Part shown: positions 50,533 to 63,675 of the stretch, piece after piece
How the letters are laid out: the number at the start of each line of letters is the position of its first letter
Position numbering within the stretch: position 1 is the first letter of the stretch
Source of the DNA: Basidiobolus ranarum
Lineage: Eukaryota > Basidiobolomycota > Basidiobolomycetes > Basidiobolales
NCBI GenBank assembly: GCA_040143965.1
Contig: JASJQH010006876.1
Span: forward strand, 1 to 64,000
Length of the DNA: 64,000 bases
Direction of reading: 5' to 3'
Made by a program: the position numbers and the translations under genes
The notes under the pieces: generated by a model
Database searches by the model: none
What the model was told of the DNA's origin: nothing
What the model saw: the letters and a program-made list of their open reading frames with translations, nothing else

Positions 50533-51616
50533 ATGCTAACTGGGTCTGAAATTACAGATGAGAATTTTTCAACTCCTTATTTTATGGGCAGTGAGTTGGA
50601 GATGGCCTGGTTGAAAGAAGCACAAGATGTTCAAGAAGTACGTTCGAAAATCCTTGAGTACTTCAAGCCACCTAATTTCTACGTTAAACAGGCCGAGACT
50701 GCTTTTTACCTTGGTAGGAGCCTTCTTGCTCATTTCCGTTTCTCCTCAATATGTTTTTTAACACTGAATACTTGACTAGGTACAAACAAAAGTACTCTGA
50801 AGCGATATATACTTATTCCTTATCATGTATACCGAGACGTCAAAGCAGATCTTGAAGGTTTACTTGGGATTCCCTTACCTGAAATACAGACACAAAATTT
50901 GTATCAAGAGATTCAAGAGACACGATTTGACAGCCATGCAACGTATTTCAAAGTAGTGAAAATGTTAGGACGCCGTAATAAAAAATCCAAGAAGAAAGTA
51001 AAGGCACTACAGGGACAGAAGCTGCTAGAAAACGCCAAATTACTGCTGAGTGAAAACAAACACATATTTTTCACCATCGACGTGGAGATGTATGAGCGAG
51101 ATCATGTTTCAATCATCGAAGTTGGTTGGTCAATGTATCACTCTAAACGCGGATTGTTCAAAGATAGGCATTTTGTAGTTCAAGAAAACCTTCATTTACG
51201 TAACGGGCGTTACCACCCTGATAACAAGGAGAAGTTTCTTTTTGATGAATCTGAACTTGGTACTCTGGATGAGATCATCAACTGTCTTGAGGAGGATTTG
51301 TCTACAGGTCCACCAAAAATTCTCATAGGACATGATTTGAAGTCCATTCTCGAAGCTACACAGATTGTGAACATCAATCTGGAATCTCTAGACGAAACGC
51401 TAGACACCTCAGATTTACACACTGTGAAGTTTGGTGGAAAAGACAAACCCAGTCTAAGTCGAATGCTGGACGATCTTGAGATTGACTATTATTGTCTTCA
51501 TAATGCTGGTAATTTGATGTGCCTCTTTGCTATCCAATTAACACTACTAACTCGTACTTTCTCTAGGAAACGATGCTCATTATATAATGGAAGCTTTCCT
51601 TAAGCTTGTGAGATAA
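50533..51616 (+). CDS. Gfd2/YDR514C-like protein with RNase H-like exonuclease fold
   Basis: Three exons (50533-50713, 50780-51508, 51567-51616) give about 320 residues. The C-terminal domain begins 'HIFFTIDVEMYERDHVSIIE' with an acidic pair (D-x-E) as in DEDD exonucleases. It continues 'EVGWSMY', 'HFVVQENLHLRNGRY', 'ILIGHDLKSIL' (third Asp) and 'YCLHNAGNDAHYIMEAFL', the HNAGNDA motif of the fungal Gfd2/YDR514C domain with His and Asp of the DEDDh set. The last splice creates HNAG|NDAHY. The N-terminal 130 residues are not recognised. Nuclease activity is plausible, because the acidic residues are kept, but is not demonstrated for this family to my knowledge. Confidence 0.8.
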
Positions 51617-52026
51617 TTAGCTGCCCCATTACTCCCTATTCTCTCACTTATACTTTCTTGACCAACGAAAGAAATCCCGCATTCCATCTCATCTCATCAC
51701 ACACACATACACTACATTCCTTATTATGCTTATTATTACGCTCACATAATGATTCTTATATACTTTGCGCACATCTTGACTCGCCACTGGTTCAGGGATC
51801 CTAAGGAGTACGTCACCCATTCTTTGTTGGTATCTTGCAATGCTTCAGTGATTAATTCTTCAATAAAGTGCAACATATTCAATTCCACTGGGCTTTATCA
51901 ATGATGCACAATACATGAGTATTCCTAGATGTTGTTTAATGGATAATTCAGTGAAGATGAATGTCAAAATCGCATATATCAGGGTGGCTTTTATTAGTAT
52001 TGTGATGGTTCAGCGTATGTTCTGAA
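51617..52026. other. Convergent intergenic region
   Basis: About 400 bp between convergent 3' ends. No feature was seen. Confidence 0.5.
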
Positions 52027-52623
52027 CTATTGTAGTTTTTTATGCCCGTATTGAGATACAGCATTTTGTAAGAACTTGTATGATTGCATTAGTAATAATA
52101 ATGGTATTACTACCCACAGGCCATTGAAGAGAGTCAAATACACCCAAAGGTACATAGGATTATCGGTAACCAGTGATGGGGAGCCTACCAACCACTCCGG
52201 AGCAAACGTCATCCAATCACCATATAGCTCAGCAGTACATAGCAAGACTTGTAAAAAGTGTCTGCTTGGCAAGTCGTTAACTAACGCATATAGGACGGCA
52301 AAGCTTAAAAACCCGGCTAGTACTACGGTTATTATTTCGATGCTTACGACCGTGGGATCTGAATACAACCAGCGGGTATCAGCTTTTCCATATTCTTTCC
52401 AAATGCTAGCTAAAAAACCTGAGCTGGTTTCGACCTGACGACCAAATATTGACATGTAAACGAAAGGGCCTTCTAAGAACAAGTGGATTAAAAAGTCAAA
52501 GCTCAACCATACGAATATCCATTTTTCTAAAGCTGGCTTCTCTTTTACGTAACGTTTCGATGCTGCAAATGAGATGCCTAGAAGTAGTAGAATAAAACTC
52601 AATGAGATTAGCAACGATAACAT
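52027..52623 (-). CDS. EBP-type sterol delta8-delta7 isomerase (EXPERA family)
   Basis: The single main exon encodes 198 residues with four hydrophobic segments. Landmarks are 'FDFLIHLFLEGPFVYM' (the His and Glu of the active site), 'LASIWKEYGKADTRWLYSDP', 'SIEIITVVLAG', 'LYGDWMTFAPEWL' and 'PMYLWVYLTLFNGLWVVIP' (Asn and Trp). These match the emopamil-binding protein family, which shifts the C8 double bond of the sterol ring to C7 in the ER. The protein starts near the first transmembrane helix. A short 5' exon at about 52700-52725, beginning MGMGIALI and joined by a 35-nt intron, would extend it in frame, but such an intron is unusually short. Most studied ascomycete fungi use the unrelated ERG2 for this step. 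Confidence 0.88.
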   Translation of the reverse strand: MLSLLISLSFILLLLGISFAASKRYVKEKPALEKWIFVWLSFDFLIHLFLEGPFVYMSIFGRQVETSSGFLASIWKEYGKADTRWLYSDPTVVSIEIITVVLAGFLSFAVLYALVNDLPSRHFLQVLLCTAELYGDWMTFAPEWLVGSPSLVTDNPMYLWVYLTLFNGLWVVIPLLLLMQSYKFLQNAVSQYGHKKLQ

Positions 52624-54275
52624 TGAGTCAAAGTGATCTGTAGATTCCCTTCTACAAAATAGTATTCAAGTTCAATATGCAAATACCTAATCAAAGCTAT
52701 CCCCATCCCCATGTTGTCATGTGAAATACAGGAAATCTCTTGCGTTTGGTAAAATTATCTTTCAATATTTGTGTGTAAGTTACTGCAGTCGTAAGTGGTT
52801 AATATATTTGTTCCAATTTCATCGTAACCTGTGACGGAAACGAAATTTGTACGAGTAACCACAATATCATGATCAATATACAACGGTATGTTTCAACTCT
52901 ACATTTGACAAATGGGATAATATAATAATAACATATTTCAACCTTAGTTACTCAACCAAGCTCCACAATTGGTTAATAATAGTAGGCTAAACTTTAAGTA
53001 ACAGGGATCTTCATTAATATTATACAAATAACATTCCCCGACCTTTTTTATTAACAATTCCACATCCCCACATTTTAGTGATGAATTGACTTTGTAACTG
53101 TCGGTACTGGAGAAGAGATGCACCGTACTTGAGTACGGAGAGAACTCACCATGAATGCGAATATAGACAGATAGAAAAGAATGGATACTCTGTATCAATA
53201 AACACTGGGTTAACTTTGCTAGCTGTTAGATACATGATAATGGCTCGACCACTACCAGCTTCGCTTCAAATAAGCCACAGTGAGATTCTAAACAGTTCCA
53301 AAAAGGTAGGCGATTCACACCACATTCATCAAATATGTAATTCAATTTTGACAAATGTTGTATTTGGCTAGGGCTTTCCTTTCCTTTGTATATCGCTAAA
53401 CCGCTCAAACTAGGTGCATCTTTTTTTCCGAATACCGGATCCATTCTCCGATCTCCATGGATTTAACTTGTTTGATGTTCAAGCTTTAAAAGAGGATGGT
53501 TTAGCCACTTGGCTAGAACAATCGCACACCTCGAACGCTCAATATTTTGGCAGCTGTGCATTCTTTGCATTAAACTCTATGATTTCATACCAGTTCATAT
53601 CTTCCGCTACTGGTTATGGCCATTCATATATAATTCAAGTTATATCCTAGTAAAGAGATAAAGCGTAGATACGTTTTTTGGGTAAAGTATACTACCCTGC
53701 CTTATTCGCCAAATTGCTTGTAAATACCCACTGGAGGGATGCTCCTCTTTAGGCTAGAATCTGGTTTTTTCTAGCTAAACTTTCCTCGATTTTCACTCAG
53801 TATTTATCGCGCATTTATTCATTTTTAGCAGGAATTCTTGAAATTAATCAGCCAATTATATTTTGCTATAGAGGCCAGCTGTCCATTCCTAATTTTGGTG
53901 GGATTTGTTAAGACCAAACCTGCTTCCCCATTTTAACTAATAATTGAAATCTACTTGTGATTGACACCAAGCTCTTTTCCCTGCGTGTTTATATCCTTTT
54001 CTCCAGAGCAGGCTTCTCATACATCAGCTCATTTCTTATTGTTTCATCAGTCCTTTAAATTTCTTGCCTCATTAAAGATCATCACTTTTGTAAGATTTGG
54101 CCTCTAAGCACCTGATTAGTGTGTCCGCTCATCCTTATCAATTCATTAAGGCCTTCATCTTTGGTTGTATAACATAAAACTCAGCTAAAATCTCCAACCC
54201 CTGTCAATACTCTGCCAGCTTAGAACCTTTTATCTGTCAAAACATAATTCATAGAGACCTGTTCGATACTTAACG
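52624..54275. other. Long intergenic region
   Basis: About 1.65 kb. The open frames at 52944-53198, 53129-53371, 53226-53444 and 53414-53650 overlap on both strands and match nothing I know. The stretch before 54276 is pyrimidine-rich, as in several leaders here. Confidence 0.4.
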
Positions 54276-56183
54276 ATGTCTACTACACAATATGTTGCTA
54301 CCTCAGCACAGCTGCAGGTACTAAAACAAAGACAACAACAACTTTTGGCCAATCAAGCTGCTTTACGCAAAGCACAACTTGGGAGAGGAAATCAGCCTAT
54401 GCCCAACCAAGGTCTGATAAATCAAGCAATGATGGCAAATCAAGCCATGTTAAATAATCAAGCACTGCTGGCTAATCAGGCCATGGCTGGCTTAAATCGC
54501 AATGGACAACCGACACTATCCGCTCCAAATTCTCATACAGGGCAAGTAACTCAAAACGCAATCACTGTTCCTCAAAGTATATCCCAGCCTATGCAGCCGC
54601 AATCTATTCATCAAACTGGTGCACAAATACCCACCACAAATATTGGGGTTTCTACATCTAATCCTGCAGTCGCCACTTCCGCAGTTTCACGCGCCGCATC
54701 AGTTCCGGCGACGTCCGTCAGTAACACCGCTAGCTTGTATGTACATTAGCAAACTGTATTGTTATATAATTTTGACTTAGCAGTTCTGTCTAATTTTTTG
54801 TACTTTATAGGCTAACAGGCTCAGGAAGCGCAATCATGAAAGTAATCCAATATTCCGAACAACTTACCGGAAAGAATGAAGTATGTTGTTTAATATATAT
54901 TATCATAGGTTTGATATACAGTTTTATTAACTTTCGTATCTTTAAATTGACTTGGAATATAGGATGAAAATTTACAACTAGCTGGACATTGGAACAAGAT
55001 AATGTCTGAATTTTTCGCGTCAAATGGATTAATGAAATACACGCTTTGCCATTCCCAACTCAAAGATACTAGAACATTTGGTAATTAGAAATTCAACAAT
55101 ATAACAATATATCGCTACTGACTTAATACTTTCAGATCTGCCCACTAGCTTATTAGCTAGATTTTACTTAATAAATTATGAATCTGGTGTTACTGATATT
55201 CAGTTAGTCTTGGAAAACCCGGTGGAATTCGCCCTTCCTAACGGTTATCATGTTGTTGAATGCGTGCGAGCCGCCTTTGTATATCATTATTGGGATGGAA
55301 CACAGGTAACTATTTACTGATATACGAAGAAATGCTATTTTGATATGACCACTAACAATACGTGCATCTAGGTTTATGCTAATGGTACTCTCAAAGTAAC
55401 GCTTGACTCCCAGCTTAAGTTTGAATTATTTGAATTCGCTACCACTGAATATACCGAATTACTGCGCCGTGGCTTACTACTAGCTCTAGCTCAATCTCAT
55501 AACGAAGGAAAGATAGATATAAACCATTTGCCTGACTCTCCTATCAACGATTATGGAGTCCCTATTCGAACAATGAGATGCTTGGAGGTAACCCAACTTA
55601 TTCATTGTACAATTATTTCTCAGCTTAATCAAAATATATTCTAATAGATATCTGAAGTTATAACTGAAATGAGTGATTTAATATCCTACAGTTTCTCCTC
55701 TAATCTTGGCCCAATTCGTAAGCTATACGATATAAATACTACAGACCTCTTGGTGGAACAATGCTAACCACTCGATATTTTAACAAACTAATTTTAGAAT
55801 CACTGCGAAAATACGGGGAGATGTTAAGAAATGGTTCGGTAGGAGCTAGCGGTGGTTCAAATATTGGAGTTAATGGCTTGTCTGACCCTAACAAATCTCA
55901 AATACCTGGGGTTAACGATCGGTCAGGTGGAAATCCTACAAGTTCTATGCAATCACAAGTCCCGACTACATCCGTATTAGGTGAAAAATAATCAGCAAGG
56001 ACAGAGTAGATCAATCAATCTTATTAAACTCTATTTCGTACAGGCAAACAGAAGCTTTCTTTAACGATTGACACCGATAATAAAATGAAGAAAGTGAAGA
56101 TTGAGTCCCCTCGTATACCCAAAAAACCGAAAACTCCAACGACACCTGGATTCAAAAGAAGGCATTCACAGTCCGAGAAATAA
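54276..56183 (+). CDS. LIM-domain-binding transcription cofactor (LDB1/PtaB-like)
   Basis: Eight exons join in frame. The first (from ATG 54276) is Gln/Asn-rich with repeated 'NQAM/NQALLANQA' and a Ser/Thr/Ala-rich end. The next exons form the LIM-binding dimerisation domain: 'GSAIMKVIQYSEQLTG', 'LAGHWNKIMSEFFASNG', 'LLARFYLINYESGVTDIQLV', 'HVVECVRAAFVYHYWDGTQV' and 'EFATTEYTELLRRG'. The last exons give a Gly/Ser/Asn-rich linker and a basic tail 'IPKKPKTPTTPGFKRRHSQ', a probable nuclear-localisation signal. The family bridges DNA-bound factors. The fungal members (PtaB, Mfg1, Adn1) work with Som1/Flo8-type regulators in adhesion and filamentation. Ending exon 56042-56183 was joined by a 5' splice in the codon of SVLG. 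Confidence 0.88.
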
Positions 56184-58198
56184 GTAAAAAATCACGTAAA
56201 AGCAAAACTCCCATTTAATTTTTCTTATTTTTGTTATATCAGTATTTGCATCGGTTTTTTTATATTTTTGCGCATCTCTCGTGACATTACCAAATCATCT
56301 TTTGTTTCCCACAGATTCTCATGTATCTTCTATTCCATGTCTCTAATCATCCTTGATCTATTGTTTTTATTTCGTTATTTGTGTTCATGATGCTTGTATA
56401 GTATTCCCAATTTACCTACTATCGTTTTCGCTTTTGATTATTTGTCAAGGTCTTTTGAATTTCGACAAGATATATTTCCATATTTTTCAAGGGTCTTAAT
56501 TTGATTCACAAAGCTTATAATGCTACAAGCCCAAGACAGGTGAGCTTTATTACGAATTGGACGAGTCAGTTGTTTTACATTGGTGCTGGTCATTTTCTCA
56601 GTATTAGGAGTAATATAATATTCTCGCAAATTATCTTCGACTTGGACATTGTTTGCTTGGTTTCCTGTGTAAAGCTTTCTTTTTACCCCAAAGACATTTT
56701 TCATAAACACAACATCTATCCAAAATGAATTAAACTTCTACACTACTAATAATTTATCCGGTATGGAGCGGCTAGTTTACCCGTTTGCCCATACACCAAT
56801 TCAACATCACTATTTGAAGTTAAGGCTGTTGGTGCTTGGTTTGGCATTTTACATAATCCTTATAAAGCTACTCTATCAATTTCTGAAACACTAAAACCTT
56901 AATGGAATGTTCCGATCTATCTAACGTTTGATGGCCTAGAAAGATTGGTTACAAACAATAGATCTCTTGATGGTCACGATAGTTACGGTGATCTGTGTAC
57001 AGTCAGTGAATCATAATAATGAGTTGTCTTCTCTTTGGAACAAGTTTCTTGAACACCCAAGAATATTTATATAAGTATTTCGCCTGATTCCCACTCTTAC
57101 ATCAAGGTTGTGGAGAATATTCCAGATATCTCAGTTAGTATTGGAGAAGTATATTATGCTCAGAATACCAAAACATAGAATTCAGCGCTTTCAGCATCAT
57201 GTCGTAAAGACTCACAGGAGCTGTAGAGTAAATACAGATTCAGCACTCCATTTAGTACTTGTATAATGCTATAACTTTTGAAACATTGGCATTGAAGTGT
57301 ATAGTGGTGGTTTGATAGTCTCCTGCTATCTGGATCAATATCTAGATACTAAAAAAGTCACACTATGTAATTCACATCACACATTTGATTTCATTTAATC
57401 GCCGATGTACCATACATCATTTCATGTTTATGTAATCTATAGCAGGTGTGCTAGAGGAGGTTTCTCCAGTTATACTGACACGCGCTCTATATACCAGGTA
57501 ACTTGAGCCTAACGTTCAGAAAACTTCATCAAAGATAAGCGCTAGCAAGTATTAGGTAAGTCTCATGCAGGAACAACATCCTCAGAACCCCTCAGAACTC
57601 ACTCATACCATAGCAATAATATTCCGAAAATAGTTCACATTCATGGATCGTTTACATAGAATTATTTGCTGCATATTCCTGTATTGTGCTATACGATCAC
57701 AGATTATACATATTTATTAATGTCACTCTTAAGTAATCATTTGAACTAGGAATGCACTATACCATCTTAGATTCAGCATTCAGCCATTGAACATGATTTG
57801 AGACTAGAGATGCGCAGTAATACAAAAAATTTGAATCCTCTGAAACCCCTGGTGATCAGTATATATATATAGATTTCTATATAAGCCCTTCACCTGTATG
57901 GTAATGAATGATTGCCGGTTTTTTGTGATGAGATGCTATTAATGCAACCCTGATATCTGGTATTTAAGAGTCAAGTTTTCGTACTACATCCTTTCATCTA
58001 TTCTACACTCTTTCTTGCAAGTTCTTGAAAATCCTCCTTTTTGTTTTGCATAGATCTGTGAATTCCTGCTGACAATTTTACTTCGAATTACGACTCAGTC
58101 AGCATATTCTAGTGAGTTAGACAACCCCGCCCCCCCCCGCACCGGTCAACGTGTGGGTATGTTATTTCTACACACATCCCAACAGTTTGGATAAAACG
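56184..58198. other. Long intergenic region, one possible gene relic
   Basis: About 2 kb ahead of the WC-2-like gene. A frame at about 56762-57018 is coding-like but broken (separate entry). A (TA)n tract near 57860 and a TATA-like element near 57880 precede the WC-2 start by about 320 bp. A run of nine C occurs at 58130-58138. Confidence 0.4.
56762..57018 (+). pseudogene. Coding-like tract with an in-frame stop, unidentified
   Basis: One frame reads protein-like on both sides of a TAA near 56900: '...EVKAVGAWFGILHNPYKATL...' before it and 'WNVPIYLTFDGLERLVTNN' after it. It could be a decayed gene or two exons. No family was recognised. Confidence 0.2.
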
Positions 58199-59452
58199 AT
58201 GGATAATTCAAGAAGTTCATCATTTGACCCCAGTTTGTATCAGAAATTCTCAGAAAGTATGATGAACTTCAACACGACAGTCAGCGTACCTCAAAGCATA
58301 AATATATTCGACCACGGTCCCTTTATATCAGCTTCACCATATATTCCAACCTCTCTGGATATGGCCCAAAATCTCCTAGTTGACCAAGCACCCTCATTTA
58401 CAGAGCCTCTACTACAAAACATGTTCAAAAGTGAAGAAATCCACCCCGAATCTAACAGGAAAAGCGGCCGGTCTAATGGTGTTTCTAGCGATCCTAAAGA
58501 GTTCTGTTATGTTATTACTCCTTTATGCAATCTATTATATTGTTCCTCTTCTTCACAAGAATTGACTGGGTACAGTCCAGAAGAATTGGTCGGTAGATGT
58601 ATAACCGAATTTATTCATGAAGATGATATTGACACGTTTATAAGACAATTCAATATGGGACTTACTCGTCAACAGTCGCGACTTTACTATCGTTTTCAAA
58701 AGAAGAACGATGAATTTGTGATGTTAGAAGTCCAAGGGAACGCGTATTATCAGTCCGAGGATCACCAATTGAAATATCTCTTCTGTATCGCTAGGCCGTA
58801 TCTCTCTAAAGCCTCCAGTATATTAGATGCCTTTTTAGAGTTAAAAATGGAAAACGATATACTAAAACGACAGCTATCTGATCTTGGGAATTTTGTACAA
58901 GATAGTAACTGGGTTAGTTCCAAGAACAACAAGGATTCAGAGACTTATTCGAACGTATTTGGAAGCATCCCTTCACCGAAATCAACTATTCAAGTCATCT
59001 CTGAGCAATCAGGAATCTGTAATATTAGCAGAAGTCCTATAGATGCAGATATAAATAGCCCAGAGCAACTGAAAAGGAACTACACACCGGACGAAAGTCT
59101 TGGCAGCCAGGATGGTATTCCGAAAATTAAGAAAAAGGTGAGGTTACCGATATTCCAAGAACTCATTCACCTACAATTTATTCATGCTATTACATTTAGA
59201 AAAAGCAAAAAAGTGAGGATAGCCATGATCATGTGTGTTCTGAATGTGGAACGGTGGAATCTCCAGAGTGGAGAAAGGGCCCTCAGGGACCCAAGACGTA
59301 AGCCATTCAATGTCATAAACCATCTCTACTCATTAATTGGGCTGATCATATTACTTGCTCCATTAAGGTTATGTAACGCCTGTGGATTACGATGGGCAAA
59401 AAAGACTAAGCGGGAACAACAAACATTCAAAACTGAGGATATCAACAGTTAG
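58199..59452 (+). CDS. wc-2: White Collar-2-like PAS / GATA zinc-finger transcription factor
   Basis: Three exons (58199-59137, 59200-59297, 59368-59452). I chose ATG 58199; the frame is open 48 bp further upstream from a GTG only. A PAS domain lies at about residues 95-205: '[19 protein letters not shown]', '[20 protein letters not shown]' and '[10 protein letters not shown]'. It lacks the flavin-cysteine GRNCRFLQ motif of a LOV domain. After splicing, a C-terminal GATA finger appears: '[19 protein letters not shown]' then '[16 protein letters not shown]' (CxxC...CNAC). PAS plus a C-terminal GATA finger of this exact type defines WC-2, the partner of the blue-light receptor WC-1 in light-controlled transcription. 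Unspliced, the finger is interrupted by both introns, so splicing is needed for DNA binding. Confidence 0.92.
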   Translation: MDNSRSSSFDPSLYQKFSESMMNFNTTVSVPQSINIFDHGPFISASPYIPTSLDMAQNLLVDQAPSFTEPLLQNMFKSEEIHPESNRKSGRSNGVSSDPKEFCYVITPLCNLLYCSSSSQELTGYSPEELVGRCITEFIHEDDIDTFIRQFNMGLTRQQSRLYYRFQKKNDEFVMLEVQGNAYYQSEDHQLKYLFCIARPYLSKASSILDAFLELKMENDILKRQLSDLGNFVQDSNWVSSKNNKDSETYSNVFGSIPSPKSTIQVISEQSGICNISRSPIDADINSPEQLKRNYTPDESLGSQDGIPKIKKKVRLPIFQELIHLQFIHAITFRKSKKVRIAMIMCVLNVERWNLQSGERALRDPRRKPFNVINHLYSLIGLIILLAPLRLCNACGLRWAKKTKREQQTFKTEDINS

Positions 59453-62085
59453 CAGTTGTTTGAATTCCGCGCTCAAATCACCTCTTGCATTTTGATACTA
59501 CTATGACTATCTTCAATTTGATGTGGCATATTGTATTACGTGAATGAAACGCAACTCGAAGAGAATAGACGTTTATATTCATTCAACCCTTTCTAGAATT
59601 ATTGCCCTCGAACATCACCACGGCTATTAAATGGGTCACATTTGGTCGGTTCGAAGTTATTTGCTTTATTTTTCCGATATCCTTCTCGGTGGCGATAGAA
59701 ACTTCATAGATATATGCAAAGAAGCTACCTCACAGTTGGCTTACATAATAAAACATCAACAACTCCCTCAATATATCAGGACAATCATTTTTCTTTGCGT
59801 CAATTCTCCGGCTTCCATGTTGTAATGGATTGGATATTAAAAAACCTCTTAGATTTAATAATATTGATCTCTTTCACTCCAAATCAAATGAGACAAATAT
59901 TTAATATTGAGAGTGTCACATTAATTTCAAACGTTTTATATGAATACTAATCATTTGATACTAACTAGAATATTGATCAAAAGCTTGTATTTATTGATCC
60001 AAAAAATGACAGTGGACATGACGTACTCCAAGAATATGGTGAACCATGTTTTACTATGACACATGCTTCATATGATTCGACATTAAACTCTGACAGCACA
60101 GGAGAATTTACATTTTTGGAGGATTGTTATCAGGATCGCGTGTTTCATGCTTGGCAATCCTGAAATAGCCCAAGTGGGTTACCACATTCTAACCAGTTAC
60201 ATCCCTAATGGTTTGTGCCGCACAGGGTACAGCTCAGATCGTTAAAATGAGTAATTACATCATCCAGGGAAGTCGGTAAACATATAGGAGAGACTTGGCC
60301 TATCATGTACCTCAAAGGCATGTGTTTCAACAGAAAGCGTGCATCAAGAGTTCCTCATAACTCCCTTCATACTCACAATTTATCGATTCTGCAGTGGATT
60401 TGAGAAAAGCAAATTGCGATTGACTTGCATAACCTGCATATCATTTACTTTCTACAGTGTGCATCTACTGTCATTATACTTAGACAGGTTAAAGTATTTC
60501 CAAGGATTCGGCATCAGGGTGGTGACTGTTCCACCATTATTGGATGGAATTTGGGATACTTTTATGTAAGCCCGCATTTCCCTTTTTGGGCGAAGGAGTG
60601 ATTATCGACTGAAGCAACTGGTACGTTTTAACACAATCATCTATAATGTTTGCAGGTTTCAGGACAAGCAATAACTTTTATGGATTTCAAATCACCAAGA
60701 TTTCCAATTAGGTTACAATCTTTCAGACCATCAGAATATATGGATCGAGCTTGCCTCACAACACTCGGAAATAAAATATCTCGCCAGATTTCAAATGATA
60801 GATAAAGTTTGCTTTATGCTGGATTAGGACAGCCAACTACATAACGGAGTGGCTGGCATTCAACAAATAAAAAGGTGTATTTGAGCTTACCTAAGCATTT
60901 TCATAATACTAGGCGCAGTTGTCTCATTTGAATCACACTCAACCAATCCACTTTTTAGCCGTCGACAAAAATATATAGGATCTGTTAGTTTGGTCACTGT
61001 AGATGGTTTCTTTTTATAAGGAATCCCATTGGTGATTTTACATGCCCATAGATAAACATATCCAAAATTCCAAGTCTATATTGCTCAAGTATATCCTACT
61101 TCTGCCAATTGTCTTCAACCTCATAAACAGTAACATAATATCGAAGAATTCTAGACTATTTTAAAGATAAATGACTCATTACTGCCCATCTTGGGCTTAC
61201 CTCTTCTACTGATATCTGCGGAAAATATTGATTGGTATGAATTTTGGGAGGTTGTAGCACTGAGGTTTCAAACAAGTACGTAATACAATGAAGGTATCAG
61301 GATTGGCTTTGGAAAAAAACATAAACGGAGAGAATAGTGTAAATTACAATCTGATCCCAAACTGGTTCCGAAATGTATCCATTCTGTTATAGATATAACT
61401 TGTCACTAAACAACTGCTAAAGGTGCATCTTCACGCTTCCAGTACCAGTGTTTATTTATTAATTCCTTACTTCTGTCGCTTCCTATTTATATTTTCATTG
61501 TATATTTAGATGGCCTTACTTCTCACTTCATTTCCACAAGAATGCTCTGGAAAATGTACAGCCATTCTTGCCAGAGATGGATCCGTTATGAGACCACATT
61601 TATTATTGCATGGAGTCGAATACTATTTCTATCGCATAGATTTCAAAAGCGCTCAAAGGCTTCACTAGATGATATTTGACAATAGTTACACATATAACCT
61701 TGACTAATTGCCCTGTAACCACAAATATGAATTTCGGATCTCAGTGATAATTCCAAAACTGCACAATACACTACAAATACATTCAGTCAATACTGGCTTT
61801 AAATACCTCTTATAAAGGTTCTAATAACCAGTTTTCTATTGTTATCCTGGCAAAAAAGTTACATGGATATTTTTAAACCTGTAAATGTGAATTTGTGATT
61901 CAGAAATAGCGTTAAAATTCAACAGTATTTAATTTGTGTATTAGGATTTAGACGTTTTGAATACTACAATTACAAAAGATAAGTATAAATGAGGTTTCGA
62001 TTAAAATGTTTACAATGGAGTGTAGTTCAATTGAATCAGTATATAAGAGTTCATAAAAGAAAATCACCTTCTAAAGCCTATTAGA
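59453..62085. other. Long intergenic region with possible gene remnants
   Basis: About 2.6 kb with no intact gene. Coding-like pieces occur at about 59631-59950 (two overlapping frames, as if shifted) and 59985-60166 (separate entry). The rest is AT-rich with no recognised feature. Confidence 0.4.
59631..60166 (+). pseudogene. Possible decayed gene, unidentified
   Basis: A frame from ATG 59631 (HIWSVRSYLLYFSDILLGGD) loses frame around 59750-59820 and another takes over to 59950. A further protein-like piece, 'KLVFIDPKNDSGHDVLQEYG', ends at a stop near 60166. The pieces are in order and compositionally protein-like, but I cannot name a family and cannot exclude a real spliced gene. Confidence 0.25.

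Positions 62086-63675
<1,590 letters not shown>

Noticed and set aside
58151-58198. N-terminal extension of the WC-2-like protein
   Set aside because: Begins with GTG; ATG 58199 is the first proper start.
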